DNA of 64,000 bases from SLRI01 sp964393275 (lineage in GTDB: Bacteria > Pseudomonadota > Alphaproteobacteria > Geminicoccales > Geminicoccaceae): positions 110,499 through 174,498 of the forward strand of contig CAYMTA010000001.1 in assembly GCA_964393275.1 (NCBI GenBank), written 5' to 3'. Made by a program: the position numbers and the translations under genes. Below the pieces are notes generated by a model that was given only the letters and a program-made list of their open reading frames with translations, searched no databases and had not been told where the DNA came from. Shown here piece after piece: positions 26,541 to 33,384 of the stretch (its first letter is position 1; each line of letters starts with the position of its first letter).

Positions 26541-27599
26541 ATGCAGCCACAGGTCGTCCACGAGGCCGAAGTCCACCGCCAGCATGTCCGGCTGAAGATC
26601 CCGATCAATGTCGAGATCGACGGCTCGTCCTTCACCGTCGACGACTGGTCGATGGGCGGCTTCGGCATCTTCTCCGAGATGACCTCGCGCCAGCCGGGCG
26701 AACGCTTTCCCGTCAAGCTCGTCTTCCCGTTCGAGGATTTCGAGGTGACGCTGCGGCTCGACTGCCAGATGGTCTACATCCTCGACGAGAGCACGCGTTT
26801 CGGCTGCCGCTTCCTCGGCCTGAGCCAGGGGCAGCTCGCCCTTTTCCGCTATCTGGTCGACGCCTATCTCTCCGGCGAGATCGTCAGCGGTGGCGACATC
26901 CTGGCCATTGCCGGGCGCGAGAACACGGCCGCCGTCAGGGATCGCGCCCTGCCCTACAACCCCTATGCCGAGGCCGACGGTGTCGGCCGCCGGATCAAGC
27001 AGATCGCCGGCTACGCGCTCCTGGCTGCCGCCGGCCTCGCGCTCGCGGCGCTCATCTTCACCGGCGTGCAGGACCGCTTCCTCACCGTGCGGGCCGAGAG
27101 CGCCGTGATCGAAACGCCGGTGGTTCGTCTCAGGGCGCCCGACGCCGGCATCGTCACCCCGGCGACGCTGCCCAATATCCTCCAGCCCGGCACGCCGGTC
27201 GCCCGCATCGAGACCGCCGACGGGCGCTTCGTGCATCTCGTGAGCCCGTGCGACTGCATCCTCTACGACTGGCTGGTCATGCCCGGCCAGTTTGCCCAGC
27301 AGGGCGAGGAGGTGGCGGTGCTGGTCGCCGCCAACCAGCCACTCCTGGTCCGGGCCCAGGTCGAGTTCGATCAGGCGTCGCGGCTCAAGGTCGGCGATCT
27401 CGCCCTGATCGATGTCCCCGGCCGGGGTGACGCCATCCGCGGCCAGATCGAGAGCATCGATTTCCGGCCGAGCCTGCGGCGCGCCGACAGCGGCGTCGGC
27501 GCGCCGCCGAGCCGACGCCTGGCGCAGGTCACGATCCGCCCCGACCAGCCCTTCGACTTCGAGGATCTGGGCTCGATCGTCGGCGTCAGCTTCCCTTGA
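26541..27599 (+). CDS. alg44: Alg44-like PilZ-domain membrane fusion protein
   Basis: 352 residues. An N-terminal PilZ domain has R13-x-x-x-R17 and D35-W-S-M-G-G, the full c-di-GMP binding signature. One membrane span lies at about 149-170. A periplasmic HlyD/biotin-lipoyl-like region follows (VVRLRAPDAGIVTP, LVMPGQFAQQGEEVAVLV). This is the order seen in Alg44, which activates Alg8 when c-di-GMP binds. It is slightly shorter than the Pseudomonas protein. The intact motif predicts post-translational control of polymer synthesis by c-di-GMP. Confidence 0.88.
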   Translation: MQPQVVHEAEVHRQHVRLKIPINVEIDGSSFTVDDWSMGGFGIFSEMTSRQPGERFPVKLVFPFEDFEVTLRLDCQMVYILDESTRFGCRFLGLSQGQLALFRYLVDAYLSGEIVSGGDILAIAGRENTAAVRDRALPYNPYAEADGVGRRIKQIAGYALLAAAGLALAALIFTGVQDRFLTVRAESAVIETPVVRLRAPDAGIVTPATLPNILQPGTPVARIETADGRFVHLVSPCDCILYDWLVMPGQFAQQGEEVAVLVAANQPLLVRAQVEFDQASRLKVGDLALIDVPGRGDAIRGQIESIDFRPSLRRADSGVGAPPSRRLAQVTIRPDQPFDFEDLGSIVGVSFP

Positions 27600-27691
27600 C
27601 CATGCCCCGCGCCGTCGCCCGGCCGGCCAGCGGCGGAGGCGGCCCGGTCGGCGCCGTGGGCGGCGGTCGACCCGCCGGCCGGAGAGCCGGG

Positions 27692-28141
27692 ATGCTGCGC
27701 CGTCTCGCCGCCCTCGTCGTCGCCGGCTGCCTCTGCCTCGGCAGCGCTCTCGCCGACGGCGAGACCTTGCGCAGCCTGGCGCTCCTGCTCGGCCTCGAGG
27801 ATGGTGACGGCTTCGCGGAGACCGTCTCGACGCTGCGGCGGGAGGGCGACCTGCCGGCCTACTACGTGACCAAGGAGGAGGCGATGAGGCTCGGCTGGCG
27901 GCCAGGCGACGATCTCTGCCGAAGCGCGCCGGGCCACGTGATCGGTGGCGACCGCTTCGGCAACCGCGAGGGCCGCCTGCCCGATCGGCCGGGCCGGCAC
28001 TGGCACGAGGCGGACCTCGACTTCGCCTGCGGCAGGCGCGGCGCCAGGCGGCTGCTCTACTCCGATGACGGTCTGATCTTCGTCACCCTCGACCATTACG
28101 AGACCTTCTACGAGATCCCGGCCGGGACGGCGGGCGAATGA
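27692..28141 (+). CDS. Secreted barnase-family ribonuclease (microbial RNase N1/T1)
   Basis: 149 residues: signal peptide about 1-21 (hydrophobic core, cleavage near ALA-DG) and a barnase domain. The segment YYVTKEEAMRLGW matches the barnase substrate-binding lysine region (K61). IGGDRFGNREGRLP follows. The catalytic triad equivalents are E106 (HEADLDF), R120 (RRLLYSDD) and H135 (LDHYETF). ATG 27692 is preferred over an upstream frame start at 27596 because GGAGAG lies 5 bases before it and a signal peptide then begins at residue 1. A barstar gene overlaps its stop (ATGA), protecting the producer's cytoplasm. Confidence 0.92.
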   Translation: MLRRLAALVVAGCLCLGSALADGETLRSLALLLGLEDGDGFAETVSTLRREGDLPAYYVTKEEAMRLGWRPGDDLCRSAPGHVIGGDRFGNREGRLPDRPGRHWHEADLDFACGRRGARRLLYSDDGLIFVTLDHYETFYEIPAGTAGE

Positions 28142-28419
28142 CGGCGTCCCGCGCCCGCCTCGACGGCCGGCAGCGCAGCAAGCGGGCGGTGCTGGCACGG
28201 CTCGCCAGGGAGCTCGCCTTCCCGCCCCATTTCCGCCCCAATCTCGACGCGCTCTTCGACGTGCTGACCACCGATCTCGAGGGCCCGATCACCATCGACT
28301 GGCGGGCGACGGAACGCGCCCGGCGCGCGCTCGCCGGCGATTTCGACGCGATCGCCCGCACGCTCGAGCAGGCCGCCAAGGCTCGAGACGACCTGATCTT
28401 CCGCCTGACCACCTCCTGA
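28138..28419 (+). CDS. Barstar family ribonuclease inhibitor
   Basis: 93 residues, the usual barstar size. LARELAFPPHFRPNLDALFDVLTTDLEGP matches the barstar helix-2 region (FGxNLDALWDxLTxDLEGP) whose Asp side chain plugs the RNase active site. The start overlaps the barnase stop by 4 bases, as expected for a toxin-inhibitor pair that must be made together. It would act in the cytoplasm. Confidence 0.92.
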   Translation: MTASRARLDGRQRSKRAVLARLARELAFPPHFRPNLDALFDVLTTDLEGPITIDWRATERARRALAGDFDAIARTLEQAAKARDDLIFRLTTS

Positions 28420-28754
28420 CCGCGAGGAAGTCGCCCAGATCCGGCGAGGCGGCGCCCCGAAGGTCCGAGCCGGCGCCCGCCAATCGCCGATGTCCGAGCG
28501 CTGCCCTGGACGCAGGAACGAGCGGTCGGCCACGGGACGCATCCACTCGGGCTCGGACGCTCGCCTGCACGCCCACGCAAGGGATCCACGTGACCGGGAC
28601 GCGACCCGTTGGAGGATTTATAACCTATTGAGGTCGAAAACGCAAGGCCGCCCCGGGGTCGTTCGGCAATCGGGGATGCCTCGGGTTCCGACCGGGCGCC
28701 ATGACCGGCAGGAACGCGAATTCGTTTTTCCTTGCAGCATGTTGCGGACCGGCG

Positions 28755-28847
28755 GGTTCGTTCGCCGCGACTTGGGTTCGTTCGTCGGATGGGCAGGCTT
28801 GCGCACCCTTTCCCTGGGTTCGTTCGTCGATTCGCCAGGTTCGTTCG
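28755..28847. repeat. GGTTCGTTCG repeats at about 21-bp period
   Basis: GGTTCGTTCG followed by YCG occurs at 28755, 28775, 28817 and 28838. The offsets are 20, 42 and 21 bases, that is two helical turns, with one expected position (about 28796) decayed. Same-face spacing on the helix fits a protein-binding array. No protein is assigned. Confidence 0.8.
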
Positions 28848-28855
28848 CCGCCGGC

Positions 28856-29001
28856 TGTTGCATCCGATGCAACATCCCGGGGCAATTGATGCATCGGCCG
28901 CACCATCATGATCGTTTATGTTGCGTCGGATGCAACAACCCGACCGGCGATGTTGCATCCGACGCAACAACCCGAGCCCGAATGTTGCGCCCGATGCAAC
29001 A
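28856..29001. repeat. Array of four 19-bp palindromes, three at exact 32-bp spacing
   Basis: Units TGTTGCRYCSGAYGCAACA lie at 28856-28874, 28919-28937, 28951-28969 and 28983-29001. The first is a perfect 9-1-9 palindrome. The others have single-base arm changes. The last three also share the tail ACCCGA, making 32-bp tandem repeats. A half-site TGTTGCGGACC is at 28740. The pattern suits an operator array or structured repeat. Spacers are about 13 bp, so it is not a CRISPR array. Confidence 0.9.
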
Positions 29002-29220
29002 ACCCGAGCGCTTCAGGGGGTCGACAGGCGTCGGCCGACCTGCGCAGCCCGCTCGTTCGGGAGCTGGCATAAGCATCGGTGATGGTGTCGCTGCCCGCTG
29101 TCGGCCGGGCCTTCGCGGGGCGAAGCGAGGCGAGGCCTCGCCGCCCGCCCCACCGGTCGCGCGGGTGCGAAAGTGGGAACACAAACCGACCTTGCCGTTT
29201 CAAGCGGGCGGGCCGCTCTC

Positions 29221-29764
29221 TCGAATGAGCACCCACCCGGCCCAAGTGGGGTTGGAACGGTTGGCGGTGAAGCGGGCCTTGAGGACCCGGCCCAATGTGA
29301 GGTTGCAGGGCTAGGAGGCGGACAAGGCAAGGCGCCTCGGCGCGGAAGCGGTGGCGCCGCACCGGCTCGAGCAGGGGCCGCTCGAGGCGGCTTGACGGAA
29401 GAGAAGTACCGGGGAGGATGATCCTCCCACCCGGTTCTTCTCCATGGATGCAGTGGGCGGCGAGGCGTCGAGCTGCGCTGCTCGACGCCTGCGACCGCGC
29501 CCGACGCCACGAGCTCCTGCCGAGCATCGCTCCGCTGGATCATTCCATGCTGCCATCGAAGCTCGCTCCCCGGGCCGGCACCGCCTCTTCCTTCGGTTCG
29601 AGGATGGGCGAAATCGACGTTGCATGCATGGTCGACTTCACCGGCATCCGTGCCCCTCTGTTTTGCAAGGGTCACCGCGGGCGCATTTTTCGAATGAGCA
29701 CGCCACTCGGCCCATTTGGCGTTGGAACGGTGGGAGGTGACTCGAGTCTTGTGGACCCGAATTT
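29221..29764. repeat. Diverged direct repeat (29221-29295 and 29690-29764)
   Basis: Both copies begin TCGAATGAGCAC, share CGGCCCA and GTTGGAACGGT, and continue into GGTGA and GGACCCG at matching offsets 469 bases apart. Identity is roughly three quarters by eye. They bracket the two hairpins at 29408-29490. This could be the trace of an old duplication or insertion. Confidence 0.6.
29408..29490. other. Two strong hairpins in non-coding DNA
   Basis: Hairpin one (29408-29435) has a perfect 8-1-8 core GGGAGGAT-G-ATCCTCCC flanked by ACCGGG/CCCGGT. Hairpin two (29463-29490) has a perfect 10-bp stem AGGCGTCGAG/CTCGACGCCT with an 8-base loop. No U tract follows either. They could belong to a structured RNA; the strand is undetermined. 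Confidence 0.55.
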
Positions 29765-29840
29765 CGGCGTGGGCTTGACCCCCGAATCTCCCTGGCTAGA
29801 GTAGTTTCTTGGGCTCGAATGTCGTCAGCGTGAGGGGTTC

Positions 29841-30830
29841 ATGGGCGCGCGGACCTGGTTGTCGAGACCAGCCTCGCTTTCGCGATCGATTCGGCGGCTC
29901 GTCGGCATGAGCGGAAAGGTCCGCCTGGTCGTTGCCGCGCTTGGCCTTGGTCTGATCTGCAACCCGTCCGCGAGCCCGGCGCAGAGCCTCGCCACGGCGC
30001 CAGCCGTGGAAGCCTTCAGCATCGGAGCCATGCAGGTCAACGTCCTTCACGCCGGACGTCTCGCCGTTCCGAATGATGGCTCGGTCTTCGGTGCGAATGC
30101 GAGCCCGGAGCAGGTCGCGGAGGTGCTGAGCCGCGCCGGTCAGCCGCGCGACAGGATTTATCTCGACATCGATGCTCTGCTCGTCCGAGCCGATGGGCAT
30201 CTGACGCTGATCGACGCCGGCTACGGGGCGAAGGGCAAGAGCGTCCTCGGGCAGAGCCTCGACCTTTTGCACGTCTCTCCGCTGGACATCACCGACGTCC
30301 TGCTCACGCACGCACATCCGGACCACGCGGGTGGCCTTGTCGATGAGGACGGCGAGCCTGCCTTCCCCCGCGCGACCATCCGCATGTCGGAAAATGAATG
30401 GCGCTTCATGCAGGACCAGCCGGCAACGCGCGACATCGCGGCGACGGTGCGCGCGCAGGTCCAAGCCTTCACCCCGGGGAAATGGGTCCTGCCCGGCATC
30501 CGTTCGAAGGCCCTCTACGGTCACACGCCCGGCCACGTCTTGTACGAGCTCGTGTCGGGAGACGACCGGCTGCTCGACATCGGAGACACGGCGCATAGTT
30601 CGGTGATCTCGCTGGCCAGACCGGCATGGATGATGGGGTGGGACTGGAACCAGGGCTTGGGTGCAACCGAGCGGACCGATGAGCTCGAGCATCTGGCGGC
30701 GTCGCACGAACTCATGTTCGCCGTCCATTTCCCCTTCCCGGGCGTCGGTTACATCACGCGCAAGGGGAATGGCTTCACATTCGTCCCGAAAGTCCCGACC
30801 GCCCGCGAAGGTGGGGACGCAAGCCGATGA
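29841..30830 (+). CDS. MBL-fold metallo-hydrolase, secreted (lactonase-like)
   Basis: 329 residues. A hydrophobic segment VRLVVAALGLGLICNPSASPAQ near residues 27-48 is the probable signal peptide, with a long N-region if ATG 29841 is used; ATG 29907 would give a standard signal. Zinc ligands: H-x-H-x-D-H in LTHAHPDHAGG, His in YGHTPGH, Asp in LLDIGDTAHS and a late His in FAVHFPFPG. This set matches the beta-lactamase-like hydrolases that include AHL lactonases and arylsulfatase-like enzymes. ATG 29841 has GAGGGG 3-4 bases upstream. It converges with the GGDEF gene. Confidence 0.88.
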   Translation: MGARTWLSRPASLSRSIRRLVGMSGKVRLVVAALGLGLICNPSASPAQSLATAPAVEAFSIGAMQVNVLHAGRLAVPNDGSVFGANASPEQVAEVLSRAGQPRDRIYLDIDALLVRADGHLTLIDAGYGAKGKSVLGQSLDLLHVSPLDITDVLLTHAHPDHAGGLVDEDGEPAFPRATIRMSENEWRFMQDQPATRDIAATVRAQVQAFTPGKWVLPGIRSKALYGHTPGHVLYELVSGDDRLLDIGDTAHSSVISLARPAWMMGWDWNQGLGATERTDELEHLAASHELMFAVHFPFPGVGYITRKGNGFTFVPKVPTAREGGDASR

Positions 30831-30859
30831 AGCACCACGAAAGCTTCTCGGACTGGCTC

Positions 30860-32020
30860 TCAGGCCTTGGGGCGGCCGAGGACCGTGATCGCCTGCTCGG
30901 AGACGACGCCGTTGCCGCCCGCCTGCCTGGCCTGCCGGCGCGCGCGGTCGGCCCGGCCGATGAGCCGCCGCGCGGGCTCGCCCGGGTGCCAGCGGGCGAC
31001 GCCGATGGCGGCCGAGACGGCCGGGATCACGGCTTCCGTCTCGCCGGTCTCCAGCGTCAGCCCGGCGATGGCGCGGCAGAGGCGCTCGGCCAGGGCGACG
31101 CCCTGGGCGAGCTCGGTGTCGACGAGGACGACGCCGAAGACCGCACCCTCGAGCCGGCCGACCTTGTCCTGCCGCTTCAGCTCGAGCCCGATCCGGCGCG
31201 CCACCGCTCGCAGCATCAGATCGCCGAGGCGCCGGCCGCAGGCCTCGTTGAAGGCGGCGAAGCGGTCGAGGTCGACGATCAGGAGGACCACGGGCCGCTC
31301 CGTCGTCTCGGCCGCCGCCAGGGCGCGCGCGAGCGCCCGCTCGAGCGCCCGTTGTCGCGGCACGCCGCTTACCGGATCGATCTCCTCGGCGGCGTCCAGG
31401 GTCTCCAGCGCCGCCCGCAGCTCGCCGATCTCGGCCGCCCCTTCGACCACGCGGCGCTGCAGCCGGCCGGCGGCGAGGCGCATCTCGGCGGTCTCGCGGG
31501 CGAGGGCGGCGACCAGCGCGCGCATCTCCCGACAGCGGGCATGCTCCAGGAGCGAGGGCGACGCGCCCTCCCCGGCCGGCGCCCCTTCCAGCGTCGCCCC
31601 CAGCCGGCCGATGCGCTCCGCCCGCGCCGCGGCATCGGCCTCGGCACCGGCGAGATCCTCCTCCAGCCGCGCCAGCAGATGCTCGGCCTCGCGGCCCGCC
31701 TCGGCGACCCGCAGGGCCGCCTGGTCGGCGCCGAAATAGCGCTCGTGGAGCTCGCCGATCAGCGCCGCATCGAAGCTCTCGCCGCGCGCTTCCAGATCCT
31801 TCAGCCGCCGCGACAGGTCGGGCCGCTCACCCGCCAGATGCCGGTACCAGAGCATGAAGGCCTCGGGGGTCGGCCGGACGCCGTGGTGGCGGAGCGCCAG
31901 CATCGTCGCGGCGCCGAGCGGATCGTCCGAGGCCACCGGCGCCGCCGGCCGCTCGGCGAAGAGCTGCCGCAGGAAGCCCAGCCCGCCCGCCATCCCGGTC
32001 CGCTGCCCGTCCGCCACCAT
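30860..32020 (-). CDS. GGDEF-domain protein with degenerate active site
   Basis: 386 residues from ATG 32020 (TGGGGT 5 bases upstream; a GTG 6 bases earlier is possible). The N-terminal 200 residues are helical with coiled-coil character (ARLEEDLAGAEADAAARAERIGRL). The C-terminal domain has the diguanylate-cyclase opening DPVSGVPRQRALERAL and LLIVDLDRFAAFNEACGRRLGDLMLRAVARRI, but the GGDEF turn reads EGAVF (RLEGAVFGV). The catalytic residues are missing, so it is probably enzymatically inactive and may bind GTP or act as a scaffold. No EAL domain is present. Confidence 0.85.
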   Translation of the reverse strand: MVADGQRTGMAGGLGFLRQLFAERPAAPVASDDPLGAATMLALRHHGVRPTPEAFMLWYRHLAGERPDLSRRLKDLEARGESFDAALIGELHERYFGADQAALRVAEAGREAEHLLARLEEDLAGAEADAAARAERIGRLGATLEGAPAGEGASPSLLEHARCREMRALVAALARETAEMRLAAGRLQRRVVEGAAEIGELRAALETLDAAEEIDPVSGVPRQRALERALARALAAAETTERPVVLLIVDLDRFAAFNEACGRRLGDLMLRAVARRIGLELKRQDKVGRLEGAVFGVVLVDTELAQGVALAERLCRAIAGLTLETGETEAVIPAVSAAIGVARWHPGEPARRLIGRADRARRQARQAGGNGVVSEQAITVLGRPKA

Positions 32021-32101
32021 CCGCACCCCAAGCCGCAGAGCTCGAAGCAGCCTGCCCTCCGCCGATTAACAGGGCATGAAGATGGGGTGTTTTGCCCGGA
32101 C

Positions 32102-32110
32102 TTATCCACA
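32102..32110. promoter_or_regulatory. Perfect DnaA box (TTATCCACA)
   Basis: TTATCCACA matches the DnaA consensus exactly. It lies between the GGDEF gene start and the NDUFA12-like gene end. One box can arise by chance, but see the cluster at 32691-32877. Confidence 0.5.
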
Positions 32111-32167
32111 AGAACTCAAGCCGCCTGACCCCGTGCTGAGCGGCCTGAGGGGAGGCTCAGCCGAGGC

Positions 32168-32554
32168 TCAGGGCCGCCAGGCCTCGTAATCGCCGGTCGC
32201 CGGGTCGCGCCGGCCGCCCCGCCGCTCGTGGCCGGGCGGGAGATAGGCCCAGGGCGTGCCCGAGGGGTTGGCGGCGTGCGGCTTCTCCCAGAAGCGCTCC
32301 ACGAGCGGCTGCTCGCTCGGCGCCTTCTCGCGGTTCTTGTGCAGCCAGGCGTTCCAGCCGGCCGGGACGGAGCTGGCCTCGATCTCGCCGTCGCCGGCAT
32401 AGATCACCCAGCGGCGCTCGTCGCGCCAGTCCTTCGGCCCCGGCCGACGGTAATAGACGTTGCCCTGCTCGTCCTCGCCGACCCGCTCGCCCCGCCAGCG
32501 CGTGAAGACATAGGTGCCGAGCTGGTTGTCGGTGAGCCATCTGAGAAAGGACAC
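32168..32554 (-). CDS. NADH:ubiquinone oxidoreductase subunit NDUFA12 family protein
   Basis: 128 residues from GTG 32554, chosen because GGAGG (32563-32567) is 8 bases upstream. TRWRGERVGEDEQGNVYYR, RRWVIYAGDGEIEASSVPAGWNAWLHK and the C-terminal RPPATGDYEAWRP-like end (RDPATGDYEAWRP) match the B17.2/NDUFA12 family. In alphaproteobacteria this is an accessory subunit of complex I. It supports an alphaproteobacterial source. Confidence 0.93.
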   Translation of the reverse strand: MSFLRWLTDNQLGTYVFTRWRGERVGEDEQGNVYYRRPGPKDWRDERRWVIYAGDGEIEASSVPAGWNAWLHKNREKAPSEQPLVERFWEKPHAANPSGTPWAYLPPGHERRGGRRDPATGDYEAWRP

Positions 32555-32690
32555 GGGCACGGCCTCCGGTCGCGGAAGGTCAGGTGGGGCGAGCGCCGTC
32601 CGAAAGTGGCGCCAGCCGCGCGCCCTCCTTATGCGCACCATTGCCGCCCGCGTCCAGCCGTCATGCGGCGGCGGACCGCCGATCCACCGC

Positions 32691-32771
32691 CTGTGGATAA
32701 GATGGGACGAATCCGGCTGTGGACAGATCGGGAAAAGCCGGGCCTGTGGACGGATCGGGAGCAATCCCCGG
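32691..32771. repeat. Three 26-28-bp iterons, each starting with a DnaA-box-like CTGTGGA
   Basis: Units start at 32691, 32717 and 32744. Each opens CTGTGGA and continues with a GATSGG-type block and a CCGG end. The first contains TGTGGATAA, the exact complement of the DnaA consensus TTATCCACA. The others differ at two positions. A further TTGTCCACA is at 32869-32877 and a perfect box at 32102-32110. This suggests DnaA binding, either regulatory or origin-like. Confidence 0.6.
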
Positions 32772-33051
32772 ACTGAGCGCGGCTGATCGGCTTGATTGGG
32801 GCTCAATCGAACGGAAGGGGAACGGCAGGCGCCGGGCTCCGCCGCCGGGTTTCCGCCGCGATGCCGGGTTGTCCACAGGCGATGGCGGGCAACGGCGAGC
32901 CGGGCGCTGATCGTCCTTGATCGATGGCCCGACTCAGCCGGCCGCTGATCGCTGCTCGCCGGACAGGCGAGTTGCCTGGACCGGGCCGGCGGTGCCTGTC
33001 GACGGCGGACCGGCCACACTCGGCCGCTTCGGCCTCGATTCTTCATGCGAA

Positions 33052-33098
33052 ACACAATATCTTGTTGTGACAGGCCGCCCGTTTCGTATATCTGGTCA
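33052..33098 (+). promoter_or_regulatory. Candidate NrdR box pair upstream of nrdJ
   Basis: Box 1 (33052-33067, ACACAATATCTTGTTG) matches the NrdR consensus ACACWATATATWGTGT at 13 of 16 positions by my count. A weaker copy sharing TATATCTGG lies exactly 31 bases further (33083-33098). Paired NrdR boxes are typically about three helical turns apart. They lie about 290-330 bases before nrdJ, the gene NrdR would repress. Confidence 0.5.
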
Positions 33099-33384
33099 GG
33101 TTCGGCCTTGCCGCCCGCTCCAGCAGGAGGCTCGGCGCCGGCCAGGACGGTGAGCCGGGGGAGCTGGCGCCGGGGTGTGGAGCGAAAAATCGTCCGCCCG
33201 AGGCGCCGGCGCGCCGGGTTCCTGTTGTGCCGCGGCGCCGGGGGTTCTAAACTAAGCGTTGAATGATCCTGAGATCAATCGGCGCTGATGGTCAAACCCC
33301 GACGGGCGGCGGGCAGGCAGGTGGCGGGTTTGACGAACGGGACGAGAACATTCTAGTCTCGCAGCGACGAGGAGATCGGTGTCG

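Larger units (their letters stand above)
28420..29840. other. 1.4-kb non-coding, repeat-rich intergenic region
   Basis: No reading frame here has convincing coding character; the open frames have overlapping equivalents on both strands and no family resemblance. The region holds GGTTCGTTCG repeats (28755-28847), four 19-bp palindromes (28856-29001), two strong hairpins (29408-29435, 29463-29490) and a diverged direct repeat of about 75 bp (29221-29295 and 29690-29764). Base composition is more mixed than in the flanking genes. Its function is unknown. Confidence 0.7.
32555..33384. other. 830-bp divergent intergenic region (NDUFA12 / nrdJ)
   Basis: No gene seen. It holds three 26-28-bp iterons with DnaA-like boxes (32691-32771), another DnaA-like box at 32869-32877, a candidate NrdR site pair at 33052-33098, and an inverted repeat GTCAAACCC/GGGTTTGAC (33291-33299 and 33326-33334) in the nrdJ leader. 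I looked for a cobalamin riboswitch before this B12-dependent enzyme gene and did not recognise one. Confidence 0.7.

Noticed and set aside
28856..29001. Possible CRISPR array
   Set aside because: The 32-bp period includes a 19-bp palindrome and only about 13 bp of similar sequence between units. Spacers are not unique and no cas genes are near.
28490..29314. 274-residue plus-strand frame in the repeat region
   Set aside because: It reads through the repeat arrays, has no domain and no ribosome site, and both strands are equally open.
33056..33384. Cobalamin riboswitch before nrdJ
   Set aside because: No B12-box-like core was recognised by eye; a covariance search would be needed to exclude it.
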